This document shows, one piece after another, positions 1-7,402 of a stretch of DNA of 13,138 nt (position 1 is the first letter of the stretch; every line of letters starts with the position of its first letter). Location: positions 1-13,138 of the forward strand of contig JAJZDR010000062.1 in the NCBI GenBank assembly GCA_021805885.1. The letters are read 5' to 3'. Origin of the DNA: a bacterium (GTDB lineage: Bacteria > Patescibacteria > Dojkabacteria > JAKAPS01 > JAJZLI01). The translations under genes and the position numbers were made by a program. A model generated the notes under the pieces. That model was given only the letters and a program-made list of their open reading frames with translations. It searched no databases and was not told the DNA's origin.

Positions 1-459
1 ATTTGCTGATATTGTTGCAACTTGAGAATAACCCTCTTTCGTATTTGAAATTGCCTTAGATTGTTTTTTTAGATCTTCAACTACTTTCTGTACTCCTTTT
101 TCAATACCTCTTTTTAACGACATAGGATTTGCTCCAGCTACAACATTTTTAGTTCCTTCATTTATAATTGCTTGAGCTAAAATTGTAGCAGTAGTAGTTC
201 CATCTCCAGCTAAATCAGCAGTTTTCACAGCAGCCTCTTTTATTAATGCTGCACCTGCATTTTCAGTAGCATCCTCAAGTTCAATTTCTTTTGCTACAGT
301 AACTCCATCTTTAGTTACCTGCGGAGATCCATAACTCTTGCCTATTGCAACTAATCTTCCTTTTGGACCTAATGTTATTTTTACAGAATCAGCTAGAATA
401 TCAATTCCTCTTTTCATTGCTATCCTTGCCTCTTCGTTTAATATTACTTTTTTTGCCAT
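1..459 (-). CDS. groL: Chaperonin GroEL (Hsp60), N-terminal 153 residues, cut by window edge
   Basis: This is the large subunit of the GroEL-GroES folding chamber, an ATP-driven cytoplasmic chaperonin. The visible N-terminus starts [12 protein letters not shown] and carries the family nucleotide-binding signatures LGPKGR near residue 30, [12 protein letters not shown] near residue 50 and [14 protein letters not shown] near residue 85, which includes the conserved aspartate needed for ATP hydrolysis. The frame is open to base 1, so the gene is partial only because of the window edge. It lies 79 bases downstream of groES on the same strand and is presumably cotranscribed from the groES promoter. 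No Shine-Dalgarno sequence is visible before its ATG; the upstream bases are almost pure A/T. A stem-loop sits in the gap between the two genes. The family assignment is secure. Confidence 0.97.
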   Translation of the reverse strand, partial: MAKKVILNEEARIAMKRGIDILADSVKITLGPKGRLVAIGKSYGSPQVTKDGVTVAKEIELEDATENAGAALIKEAAVKTADLAGDGTTTATILAQAIINEGTKNVVAGANPMSLKRGIEKGVQKVVEDLKKQSKAISNTKEGYSQVATISAN

Positions 460-491
460 ATCTATATATTTACTAAAATATTATTTAAAAT

Positions 492-530
492 GATCAAAAC
501 CCTAAGAATCTAAATCCTAGGAACTTGATC
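492..530 (-). promoter_or_regulatory. Strong stem-loop between groES and groEL
   Basis: On the transcribed strand the arms are GATCAAGTTCCTAGGA and TCTTAGGGTTTTGATC around a 7-base loop. Fifteen of the 16 arm positions can pair, counting three G-U pairs, with one U-U mismatch. The bases that follow are only ATTTT, not a clean U-tract, so it is a poor terminator. It may instead act as an attenuator or as an mRNA processing or stabilising element that sets the GroES:GroEL ratio. The structure is read directly from the sequence; the role is inferred. Confidence 0.6.
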
Positions 531-538
531 CAACAATT

Positions 539-844
539 TTAATCTAAAATACCTAAAATATCCTTTTCTTCAATAATGAGATATTTCGTATCATCTATTT
601 CAAACTCTGTTGGAGCATATTTTTTAAAAATAACTCTATCTCCAACCTTTACACTGAAAGCATATCTCTTACCATCTTTCAATAATTTTCCTTCACCTAA
701 TGATACTATAACTCCTTGTTGCGGAGTTTCTTCTGATAGAGTCTCAGGAATTACAATTCCCGACTTTGTTACTTTATCATCTTTAATTGGTTCTACTACT
801 ACATTATTACCTAATGGTTTTATTTTTAATTTAGATTGACTCAT
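539..844 (-). CDS. groS: Co-chaperonin GroES (Hsp10)
   Basis: This is the 101-residue lid subunit of the chaperonin; seven copies cap the GroEL ring. The N-terminal strand KIKPLGNNVVVEP matches the family start (usually I+PL.DRV). The mobile loop that touches GroEL is visible as TKSGIVIPETLSEE near residues 26-39, followed by the usual VGDRVIFKKY segment and the C-terminal YLIIEEKDILGIL strand. The length is close to the family norm. The ATG at 844 follows an AT-rich leader without a Shine-Dalgarno match. The gene is first in the groES-groEL operon and has a recognisable promoter about 70 bases upstream. Confidence 0.97.
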   Translation of the reverse strand: MSQSKLKIKPLGNNVVVEPIKDDKVTKSGIVIPETLSEETPQQGVIVSLGEGKLLKDGKRYAFSVKVGDRVIFKKYAPTEFEIDDTKYLIIEEKDILGILD

Positions 845-888
845 AATTTATAATTTCTAAAATATCATATTTGGATTCATTAGGACTT

Positions 889-917
889 ATATGCCCATGT
901 TCTCAGCACTTGCATAT
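889..917. repeat. Imperfect inverted repeat over the groES start site, possible operator
   Basis: The outer arms ATATGC (889-894) and GCATAT (912-917) are perfectly inverted, and about 9 of 14 positions are symmetric when the arms are extended inward. The repeat overlaps the -10 hexamer and the predicted transcription start of groES, which is where a repressor would bind. One part (903-911) resembles half of a CIRCE/HrcA site, but no matching second half lies at the right spacing. Operator function is inferred. Confidence 0.35.
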
Positions 918-943
918 TAGCAGAAAAGAACGCCATCTGTCAA
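914..943 (-). promoter_or_regulatory. Sigma70-type promoter of groES-groEL
   Basis: On the minus strand there is a perfect -35 hexamer TTGACA (938-943), an 18-base spacer, and -10 hexamer TAATAT (914-919) preceded by TGC, giving the extended -10 form TGnTAATAT. The predicted start is near base 907, so the 5' leader would be about 60 bases. This is the best-matching promoter in the window, as expected for an abundant chaperonin. Confidence 0.72.
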
Positions 944-977
944 CATTTAAGAAATCTTTATTTTATCAAAGTTTTAT

Positions 978-2036
978 CTATGAAAGCTTTTTTTTAAAAA
1001 AATCTACAGTATCTATAGGACAAGGATCCTGGTTATAAAGTACTGCAAGATAGAATGTTATAAAAGATGAAAGTTGTAACATTTCAAATGCCTGTGTCAT
1101 CTTATCCGAGCCTGAAAGTGCTATATCCATATACTCAATTTTCTTTTGATCAAGAATTTCTTTTGTTATATCCATTCTTAAATTATTCCTCTTTAAGTAC
1201 AAAGAAGATTTTATAAATACAAATATTGAGTCTGATTGGACAATACTTGGATGACCGAGACCTTCTAAAAGATGATGATTCATTTCTGGTATTAAAAAAT
1301 ACGTGGCTAAATTTTTCGAAGTTTCATTTAACTGATTTGAAAATATATGACTTACACCTTCAAGAAATTCCGACCCTACAATAAGAGGAATCTTATCAAA
1401 CACTCTGTATGCATATTCTTTGGTTGAGTTAAATTTATCTTCTATATTGATATTATACAACGCATTCTTGTTCTCCAAAAATATTATTACAGCTTCTATA
1501 TTTTTATCATCATAATCTAGTAGTTTAAACTTTTTTAAAATTGCCATTATACCTATAATTGTGTATGAAGTTGCAAGCCTTGGCTGACGTGCAACATTAA
1601 AAGTTTGCTCAAATACATAACCATCCATATTCCCTTTTAAGACTTCTTCTTTCAACACTCCACCTGTGGTTATAGCTACAACATTCTTTGTCTTTTTTAA
1701 AGCTTCTCTCATACAAGATATTGTCTCTTCAGTATTTCCTGAGTTTGAAGATAGTATGATCAGGGTTTTACTATTTACAAATTTTGGCAAGTTGTAACCA
1801 TTCAAAATTATATAGGGAACTTTTATTTTATCTTCAAATAAACTGCCCACAAAATGAGCCCCCAAAGATGACCCTCCCATACCACAAACCAGGACTTCAT
1901 CAATATCAGTATCTCTGAATTTCAAATCCTTAGTCTCTTTGTATGCCTGCTTTATCTGTTTTGGAATATTTAAAACAGACTCCAAAACATTAGACTTATC
2001 TAGTTTATTTATTGCATCTTTATCATTTAAATTCAT
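978..2036 (-). CDS. Bifunctional phosphoglucose/phosphomannose isomerase
   Basis: This is a cytoplasmic SIS-fold enzyme predicted to interconvert glucose-6-P and fructose-6-P, and mannose-6-P and fructose-6-P. It could feed both glycolysis and mannose-containing sugar nucleotides. Its 352 residues fit the archaeal/bacterial PGI/PMI family. Visible motifs are the phosphate-binding GMGGSSLG (52-59) and SSNSGNTEE (96-104), QPR (151-153), and NQLNETSK followed by EMNHH. By motif position, E238 and H254 would be the catalytic glutamate and histidine described in the Pyrobaculum enzyme; this mapping is inferred. The C-terminal domain ends with the family-like PIDTVDFFKKKL. The ATG overlaps the murJ stop as ATGA, so translation is probably coupled to murJ. 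The mannose link fits the DPM1-like transferase encoded elsewhere in the window. Confidence 0.9.
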   Translation of the reverse strand: MNLNDKDAINKLDKSNVLESVLNIPKQIKQAYKETKDLKFRDTDIDEVLVCGMGGSSLGAHFVGSLFEDKIKVPYIILNGYNLPKFVNSKTLIILSSNSGNTEETISCMREALKKTKNVVAITTGGVLKEEVLKGNMDGYVFEQTFNVARQPRLATSYTIIGIMAILKKFKLLDYDDKNIEAVIIFLENKNALYNINIEDKFNSTKEYAYRVFDKIPLIVGSEFLEGVSHIFSNQLNETSKNLATYFLIPEMNHHLLEGLGHPSIVQSDSIFVFIKSSLYLKRNNLRMDITKEILDQKKIEYMDIALSGSDKMTQAFEMLQLSSFITFYLAVLYNQDPCPIDTVDFFKKKLS

Positions 2037-3841
2037 AGTTCTTGATCTGGAGATATATCATCAGGCACGGTAGATACAGTTTTTACCCTACCCTTCCTGT
2101 ATACTAAATCTCTTATTGAAAAAATACTTTTTGATATAAGGTCTAATTCTGCATCATTTAGAATGAATGCCACTACAAGATATACTGTTACCCCTATATA
2201 TGTGGTTATTAAAAACAAAAATATAATATTTACAGTTTTTGTTGTATTTAGCAGAAAATCTAATATTTTATATACAAAATACATTACAACTCCCATAGAA
2301 ACACCCTCAATAATTTTTTTTAACAAAGGTGAATAGAAATCTTGAATTGAGAAACCTTTAATACGTTTACTTAAAATTATAAGGAGTATTATAACATTGA
2401 GTGTTACCGCAATACCACTAGCGAGACCCAATCCTCCAACAGCTTTCCATGTAAAGTGACTCGTAAAATGAATGTAATTGTTAATATTTAAAAGATTGCC
2501 TATCGTTGGAGATATAACAGGAAAATTTCCAAAAACCCTAACAAGATATAACGCTAATAGTATATTAAACACAAACATTATCGATTCAACTATAACAGGA
2601 GTCTTAGTATCTTTAAGTGAATAGAAAGCTCTAATTAATATTGCAAGTAAAGCTTGTCCTATAATTGATAAGGATAAAAATAGTAATATCCAAGCTGTCA
2701 GTACTGTATCATTCCAACCAAATTGACTATTTGATCCTGGCCCAAGTATAAGTCTTACAATAGGAAGTCTTAATACTAGGAATATTATAAATAAAGGTAC
2801 TATGATAAACAAAGTTTGTTGAATTGTTTTAGATAAAGTCTTTTTAAAAGCGAAATAACCATTTAAATGTGCTTCTTCAGTCAGAGTCGGAAATGCTGCC
2901 TGAGCAAAACTCCACCCTACTATGGCAACAGGAAAAAGATACAAACTTGTTGCCCAATTAAATGCAGTTAATGATCCTGGAACAAGTGCAAAAGCAATAA
3001 AAGATTCTACAAAATATGCAACCTGTGATATAGATACACCTATAATCCTTGGAAGAGACAGGGTAAATATTTCTCTCATATACTTATCTTTTAAGTTTAA
3101 AATTGCATTCTTATATGAAAACCCAAGGTATTTTGCAACTGGAAATTGAACTAAAAGATGGAAAATACTCCCAAGCACTATCCCCCATGCAAGACCATAT
3201 ATTCCTAAAAACGGAGTAAAGAAGATAATACCTATTATAAAACCTATATTGTACAATATTACTGCAATTTGTGTAACAAGAAAACGTTTATAAACCTGTA
3301 ACAATGCTGAAAATATGAAACTTATACCCAAGATAATAGGAGATATAAAAAGTATCTTCATCATGGATGATAATTCCTGAATATCTTGTGGTTGCAAGTT
3401 AGGAATTTGAGATGCTCTATATGATGATGAAAGGGATATAAAAAAGTGAGCAACCTCATTTGAAAATATTATGCCTAATACTCCAATTACAAGAAGTATG
3501 AGTGCGAATATATTTAGAAAGGAATTAAAAATAGACCATAATTCTTTCTTATCATTTTTAGCTATCATTCCTCCTATTATAGGAATCAAAGCTGTGTTAA
3601 ATGTACCTATCACAAGAATATTAAAGAATATTTGAGGAATCGAGTCAGCTGCATAAAAAACATCAAGTTGTCTTGATAGTCCAAACAAATTTGCAAGAAG
3701 TGTAAGTTTAAAAAGACCTAACATCTTCGCAATCAAAGTAGCACTCATTATAACTACAGCAGCAGTTACAATAGTATTTTGCTTCATAGATAGCATAGAT
3801 TGACTATTTTTCCCAATTTTTAATATGGATGGTAAAGTCAT
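2033..3841 (-). CDS. murJ: MurJ/MviN-family lipid II flippase
   Basis: This is a polytopic inner-membrane protein of the MOP superfamily that flips lipid-linked peptidoglycan precursor to the outer face. It shows around fourteen hydrophobic segments. The family N-terminal region is present: a first helix ending AKMLGLFKLTLLANLFG, then a version of the usual TDAF..A..IP motif (LDVFYAADSIPQIFFNIL) and FNTALIPI. At 602 residues it is longer than the usual 500-550. The excess is a poorly conserved stretch before the last helices and a charged C-terminal tail of about 35 residues. The first ATG is supported by AAGGA ten bases upstream (3852-3856), one of the few Shine-Dalgarno-like sites in the window. 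Internal ATGs at residues 16 and 19 are possible but have no such support. It shares ATGA with the downstream isomerase gene. Confidence 0.92.
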   Translation of the reverse strand: MTLPSILKIGKNSQSMLSMKQNTIVTAAVVIMSATLIAKMLGLFKLTLLANLFGLSRQLDVFYAADSIPQIFFNILVIGTFNTALIPIIGGMIAKNDKKELWSIFNSFLNIFALILLVIGVLGIIFSNEVAHFFISLSSSYRASQIPNLQPQDIQELSSMMKILFISPIILGISFIFSALLQVYKRFLVTQIAVILYNIGFIIGIIFFTPFLGIYGLAWGIVLGSIFHLLVQFPVAKYLGFSYKNAILNLKDKYMREIFTLSLPRIIGVSISQVAYFVESFIAFALVPGSLTAFNWATSLYLFPVAIVGWSFAQAAFPTLTEEAHLNGYFAFKKTLSKTIQQTLFIIVPLFIIFLVLRLPIVRLILGPGSNSQFGWNDTVLTAWILLFLSLSIIGQALLAILIRAFYSLKDTKTPVIVESIMFVFNILLALYLVRVFGNFPVISPTIGNLLNINNYIHFTSHFTWKAVGGLGLASGIAVTLNVIILLIILSKRIKGFSIQDFYSPLLKKIIEGVSMGVVMYFVYKILDFLLNTTKTVNIIFLFLITTYIGVTVYLVVAFILNDAELDLISKSIFSIRDLVYRKGRVKTVSTVPDDISPDQEL

Positions 3842-3882
3842 TAGATCAATATCCTTAAAAAATTTCTAATAATTATGGCCAA

Positions 3883-3891
3883 AGTATAGCA
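3883..3891 (-). promoter_or_regulatory. Extended -10 promoter of murJ
   Basis: The minus strand reads TGCTATACT, an extended -10 element (TGn plus a 5/6 match to TATAAT). No good -35 hexamer is found 17 bases upstream, which is tolerated for extended -10 promoters. The predicted start near 3876 gives a leader of about 35 bases that contains the AAGGA ribosome site. It suggests murJ-pgi can be expressed independently of metK. Confidence 0.5.
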
Positions 3892-3929
3892 TTAAATATA
3901 CCTATTTAAAAATAGCAGAATTATAAATT

Positions 3930-5075
3930 TTATACAATTTTCTCCCAAGGAAATATCTCTCTTCCAAAATGTCCATATGCAGCTGTTTTAAGATATATAG
4001 GCCTCTTTAAGTTAAAACAATTGATAATTCCTAAAACCGAGGTATCTATAATAGAATCTATATAGTCTTTGATCTCTTTATCACTTTTTTTTGATGTTCC
4101 GAATGTTTCTACCTCCTTCATTAAAGGCTGAGGTTTACCTATTACATAGGCAAGCCTAACTTCTGCCTTATCTGCCAAGTTATTTGCTACAATATTTTTT
4201 GCAATGAAACGAGCGGCATACGCCCCTGATCTATCTACCTTGGTTGGATCCTTTCCACTAAAACAACCTCCTCCAACCCTAGCATATCCTCCATATGTAT
4301 CAACTATAATCTTTCTACCTGTAAGTCCAGCATCAGAAGATGGCCCTCCTTGATGCCATACCCCCGTACCATTTAAAATTACATCATTTTTATCAACACT
4401 AAAACCATATCTGTCTAAAACCTCCTTTATTATAAGGTTGTATATATCATCTTTTACTTTGTATATATCTATATCTCTGCTATGTGGAACTGCTATTACA
4501 ATATTATTAACCCTATATGGTTTCCCATCTTTATATTCAACACTAACCTGAGTCTTCCCATCTGGATATAGGTATGGCAGTTTTTTATCTTCTCTTGCCT
4601 TATCAATACTCTCTGCAAGGCCATGTGCAATCATGATTGGAATCGGCATATATTCTTTGGTTTCTCTACATGCATAACCAAACATCATTCCTTGGTCTCC
4701 CGCTCCGTCATTATTTACTCCTTTCTTAATTTCCAAAGACTGTTCAGAAATATATACCTCTACATCAGATTTATCTGAAAAATTAGAGTTGTCTATATAA
4801 CCTAACCTCCTTATTTCTCTTCTTGCAATACCTTCATAATCAATGTTAGTATTTGTACTTACCTCACCTACTATTATTACTTTATTCTTTGTCACCATAG
4901 TTTCAACGGCGACATGAGCCTCTGGATCATTTGATAATGCCTGATCTAGGATGGCATCAGAAATCTGGTCACAAATTTTATCTGGGTGTCCAGAGCATAC
5001 CGATTCAGAGGTAAATAAGGATTTTTGTCCAGAGGACTTGGGTCCAGAGGAATTTTTAAAAGAAGAATTGTTCAT
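3930..5075 (-). CDS. metK: S-adenosylmethionine synthetase (methionine adenosyltransferase)
   Basis: This enzyme makes SAM from methionine and ATP, releasing phosphate and pyrophosphate, in the cytoplasm. Its 381 residues are close to the usual length. Visible signatures are FTSESVCSGHPDKICDQISD (21-40), with the ATP/Mg-binding GHPDK; GAGDQGMMFGYA (124-135); GGPSSDAGLTGRK (243-255); the glycine-rich loop GGGCFSGKDPTKVDRS (268-283); and the C-terminal TAAYGHFGREIFPWEK. The first ~18 residues are a Ser/Gly/Lys-rich extension relative to the family start, partly built from two copies of TCCAGAGG in the complementary strand. No Shine-Dalgarno sequence is seen before the ATG. The gene is led by a SAM-I riboswitch with a terminator ending about 15 bases before the start codon, so product feedback is expected. 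Confidence 0.97.
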   Translation of the reverse strand: MNNSSFKNSSGPKSSGQKSLFTSESVCSGHPDKICDQISDAILDQALSNDPEAHVAVETMVTKNKVIIVGEVSTNTNIDYEGIARREIRRLGYIDNSNFSDKSDVEVYISEQSLEIKKGVNNDGAGDQGMMFGYACRETKEYMPIPIMIAHGLAESIDKAREDKKLPYLYPDGKTQVSVEYKDGKPYRVNNIVIAVPHSRDIDIYKVKDDIYNLIIKEVLDRYGFSVDKNDVILNGTGVWHQGGPSSDAGLTGRKIIVDTYGGYARVGGGCFSGKDPTKVDRSGAYAARFIAKNIVANNLADKAEVRLAYVIGKPQPLMKEVETFGTSKKSDKEIKDYIDSIIDTSVLGIINCFNLKRPIYLKTAAYGHFGREIFPWEKIV

Positions 5076-5089
5076 AATTTATATTGTAT

Positions 5090-5133
5090 AAAATAAAAAA
5101 ATCTCCCATGTGGATCTAAGTCCAAGAGAGATT
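5090..5133 (-). terminator. Riboswitch-controlled intrinsic terminator in the metK leader
   Basis: In the RNA the arms AAUCUCUC and GGGAGAUU form eight pairs (one G-U), with an inner UGGA/UCCA helix, followed directly by UUUUUUAUUUU. This is a standard intrinsic terminator and it lies just before the metK start codon. It is the expression platform of the SAM-I riboswitch: when SAM is bound, transcription should stop here. Confidence 0.85.
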
Positions 5134-5176
5134 CAATCTTATAAAATATAGTTTATCTAAATAATTAGATCAAATC
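5130..5176 (-). promoter_or_regulatory. Predicted antiterminator of the SAM-I riboswitch
   Basis: The 3' strand of aptamer helix P1, GAUUUGAUC (5168-5176), can pair over all nine positions, including two G-U pairs, with GAUUGAAUC (5130-5138). The last four bases of that partner, AAUC, are the start of the terminator's 5' arm. P1 plus terminator and this antiterminator are therefore mutually exclusive, which is the expected SAM-off logic. A small local hairpin AUCUAA-UUAU-UUAGAU lies between the two halves. Confidence 0.65.
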
Positions 5177-5273
5177 TTTCCGCATGGTTGGATGTAGCAC
5201 CGCAAAATTTCTTTAGATCTTTTCGGTTGCTGGATGGATCATTGAGCCAATTCTCTCCCCATCACTCTTGATT
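5168..5273 (-). ncRNA. SAM-I (S-box) riboswitch aptamer
   Basis: Read on the minus strand, this leader matches the S-box consensus in order: P1 5' strand AUCAAG (5267-5272), the AGAG...GAUGGGGAGA start of P2, GGCUCAAUGA (P3 region), the invariant AGCAACC (5225-5231), GGUGCUACAUCC (5190-5201; consensus GGUGCUAAUUCC), a short P4 closed by CGGAAAGAU, and the P1 3' strand UUUGAU (5169-5174). The size (about 106 nucleotides) and the position in front of metK both fit. Binding of SAM stabilises P1 and frees the downstream terminator. The aptamer call comes from conserved sequence and pairing read by eye, not from a covariance-model search. Confidence 0.93.
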
Positions 5274-5279
5274 GGTATT

Positions 5280-5292
5280 ATTATATATTATA
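5280..5292 (-). promoter_or_regulatory. Probable metK riboswitch promoter (-10 region)
   Basis: Two overlapping-phase TATAAT hexamers lie on the minus strand at 5287-5292 and 5280-5285, immediately upstream of the aptamer. The first predicts a start near 5280, a few bases before P1, as is typical of riboswitch leaders. No convincing -35 hexamer is found. The rest of the gap toward the acyltransferase gene (about 5293-5381) is AT-rich, and I see no gene or clear terminator in it. Confidence 0.5.
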
Positions 5293-5381
5293 CAAAATTT
5301 TAAATCTAGCAGAAGATATACCTCAATTGTTATCCAGTTAGTTATTGGTTATTTCCTTAAAAATACATATTATCTTTGAAT

Positions 5382-6578
5382 CTATATCTTTAGTTCTTTT
5401 TTAACCTTCAAAAATTGTTCTATACCAAAATCTAAATCTTCTTTAGTATGCACTGCTGATGGCATGACCCTTATACGAGCTTTTCCTTTAGCTACCATTG
5501 GAAATAAAATGGGGGTAGCAAAAACTCCATAATCTAAGAGTTTACTGCTAAAGTTTTTTGCTACATCCTCATCATTAAGCATTAAAGGTGTAATTGGAGT
5601 TTCACTATGCCCAATATCAAATCCTAGTTTCATAAATTCTTTTTTTAGATAATCCCCATTCTCCCACAACCTTTTTACAAGATCATCAGATGATTCAAGT
5701 ATCTCTACAGCTTTTATTAAGGCTGCTGTATCTGGTATTGATAAACCGTTAGAAAATAGAAATTGTCTTGATTTTTGTCTATAAAAATCTATTAAAACTT
5801 TTCTACCCGTTATAAATCCTCCTATAACTCCAAATGCTTTAGATAAAGTTCCAACTTCTATATCAACTTGACCGTGTAGATTAAAATGATCAACTATTCC
5901 TCTTCCATGTGTCCCTATCACTCCTTCTCCATGAGCATCATCAACCATCACTAATGCCCCATATTCTTTTGCCAACAATACTATCTCTGGTAATGGTGCA
6001 AGGTCTCCGTCCATAGAGAAAACCCCATCTGTAATTATTAGAATCTTCTTATATTCCCCATTTTCTTTTTTTATCTTTTTTTGTGTTGTTGCTTCTTTAA
6101 GTTTTAATTTTAGATCATCTATGTCTTTATGCTTGTAAACAAATTTAGTCTGCACCTGGGACAGTCTTACTGCATCTATTATAGATGCATGATTAAGTTC
6201 GTCTGAAACTACAACATCATCCTTATCAAGGATTGTCTGAACAGCACAAAGATTAGCCATGTAACCACCTGTTAGGACAATTACAGCTTCCGCTTTTTTA
6301 AATTGTGCAAGCTTTTCTTCAAGCTCTAAATGCAATGTATTTGTACCAGACAATGATCTTACAGATGCAGTTCCTACTCCATAAGTATTGATAGCATCTA
6401 TTGCAGCTTTCTTTATATCTTTATTTGAAGCAAAGCCTAAGTAATTATTAGAACAGAAATTTAATTTTTTATCACCGTTGATTGTTAAATATGGACCCTG
6501 TCCAGATTCAATAGTTAAAGGAAATTTTCCACTTTTAGTAATCTCTTCAATTTGTTTATAAAAATCCTTTGGGTTCAT
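5382..6578 (-). CDS. PLP-dependent Kbl/BioF-family acyltransferase (glycine C-acetyltransferase-like)
   Basis: This is an alpha-oxoamine synthase, a PLP enzyme that condenses an amino acid with an acyl-CoA. Its 398 residues match the family. Visible motifs are [10 protein letters not shown] (41-50), [15 protein letters not shown] (73-87), [16 protein letters not shown] (125-140) with the PLP-stacking histidine, [15 protein letters not shown] (184-198), [10 protein letters not shown] (211-220) with the pyridine-binding aspartate, and [12 protein letters not shown] with the Schiff-base lysine at K247. The [11 protein letters not shown] form resembles Firmicutes Kbl-like enzymes. Sequence alone does not separate Kbl (glycine plus acetyl-CoA), BioF (alanine plus pimeloyl-CoA/ACP) and serine palmitoyltransferase-like enzymes. 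No threonine dehydrogenase or biotin gene is adjacent. It diverges from the glycosyltransferase operon across about 70 bases. A weak promoter TTGCAT-17-TAGTAT lies just before it, and there is no Shine-Dalgarno site. Confidence 0.88.
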   Translation of the reverse strand: MNPKDFYKQIEEITKSGKFPLTIESGQGPYLTINGDKKLNFCSNNYLGFASNKDIKKAAIDAINTYGVGTASVRSLSGTNTLHLELEEKLAQFKKAEAVIVLTGGYMANLCAVQTILDKDDVVVSDELNHASIIDAVRLSQVQTKFVYKHKDIDDLKLKLKEATTQKKIKKENGEYKKILIITDGVFSMDGDLAPLPEIVLLAKEYGALVMVDDAHGEGVIGTHGRGIVDHFNLHGQVDIEVGTLSKAFGVIGGFITGRKVLIDFYRQKSRQFLFSNGLSIPDTAALIKAVEILESSDDLVKRLWENGDYLKKEFMKLGFDIGHSETPITPLMLNDEDVAKNFSSKLLDYGVFATPILFPMVAKGKARIRVMPSAVHTKEDLDFGIEQFLKVKKELKI

Positions 6579-6634
6579 AATGTTTAATCTATACTAGGAT
6601 ATATAACATCAAAATGCAATTTTCCGATGTTTTT

Positions 6635-6643
6635 TGGTATAAT
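6635..6643 (+). promoter_or_regulatory. Extended -10 promoter giving a leaderless glycosyltransferase mRNA
   Basis: TGGTATAAT is a perfect extended -10 element. The ATG at 6650 begins seven bases after its end, exactly where transcription should start, so the message would have essentially no 5' leader. It also rules against the earlier in-frame ATG at 6614, which would lie upstream of the start of transcription. Confidence 0.6.
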
Positions 6644-6649
6644 CATCCC

Positions 6650-7402
6650 ATGAAAGAATCTAAAAAGGTTAACTCTAGAGTTAGCTCAACAAACTACAAA
6701 GATATAGTCATAATAATCCCTACATATAATGAAAGATTGAATATTCCAAATTTGGTAAAGAGAATATTTCAATTTGCACCCAATATAAAAATTCTTTTTG
6801 TTGATGACAATTCGCCTGATAAGACAGGAGAATACATAGAGTCATTACAAAAAAAGAATAAAAGAATATATCTTATAAAAGGACAAAAAAAAGGTCTGGG
6901 TGACGCATATAAAAGGGGATTTTTATACGCTATATTCAAAATGAATGCAAAATATATAATACAAATGGATGCGGACTTATCTCATGACCCAAAATATATT
7001 AGAGAACTTGTAAAATATAAAGATAAATATGACATAGTAATTGGATCAAGATATATAAAAGGTGGTTCTATCGACGAAGGATGGGGACCCATAAGGCGTA
7101 TGAATTCAAAATTTGGAAATTTATTTACAAAAATTATGTTAAAAATGCCATACCATGACAGTACATCTGGGTTTAAAATCATAAAATCAGAGATACTTCC
7201 TCAAAAATTCATAAAAAATATTAGGTCAAACGGATATTTATTTCAGGTTGAAATACTATATTTTTTCTATATAAAAAACCGCAAGATAAAAGAAATACCA
7301 ATAAAATTCAAAGATCGTAAATTTGGAGTTTCAAAACTTAGATTCTCTGATATATTCGAATACCTAGTATCCCTAAGAAAAATAAAAGAAAAGTATAACT
7401 AA
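6650..7402 (+). CDS. GT2 glycosyltransferase, dolichol/polyprenol-phosphate mannosyltransferase-like
   Basis: This GT-A fold transferase probably moves mannose (or glucose) from a nucleotide sugar to polyprenyl phosphate at the inner face of the membrane. From the ATG at 6650 it is 250 residues and shows IIPTYNE (22-28), VDDNSPDKT (51-59), KGLGDAYKRGF, the metal-binding DADLSHDP (107-114), GSRYIKGG, the DSTSGFKI motif, GYLFQVEI and EIPIKFKDR..G.SK. These are the signatures of the DPM1-like branch. There is no C-terminal membrane domain, so it is the soluble single-domain form. An upstream ATG at 6614 would add 12 residues (MQFSDVFWYNHP) that do not look like the family and would overlap the promoter. 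It overlaps the next gene by one base (TAATG). The mannose-phosphate isomerase in the window could supply its sugar. Confidence 0.88.
   Translation: MKESKKVNSRVSSTNYKDIVIIIPTYNERLNIPNLVKRIFQFAPNIKILFVDDNSPDKTGEYIESLQKKNKRIYLIKGQKKGLGDAYKRGFLYAIFKMNAKYIIQMDADLSHDPKYIRELVKYKDKYDIVIGSRYIKGGSIDEGWGPIRRMNSKFGNLFTKIMLKMPYHDSTSGFKIIKSEILPQKFIKNIRSNGYLFQVEILYFFYIKNRKIKEIPIKFKDRKFGVSKLRFSDIFEYLVSLRKIKEKYN

Noticed and set aside
576..839. Plus-strand open frame opposite groES
   Set aside because: It is a shadow of the highly conserved groES frame with no promoter or recognisable product.
903..911. CIRCE/HrcA operator upstream of groES
   Set aside because: Only one half-site-like stretch is present; the nine-base-spaced partner TTAGCACTC is absent.
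2033..2035. TGA recoded as glycine (Gracilibacteria/Absconditabacteria code)
   Set aside because: No gene here contains an in-frame TGA, glycines are all GGN, and the only TGA sits at the natural end of murJ.
6614..6649. Upstream ATG at 6614 as the glycosyltransferase start
   Set aside because: It precedes the extended -10 element at 6635-6643, and the 12 added residues do not resemble the family N-terminus.
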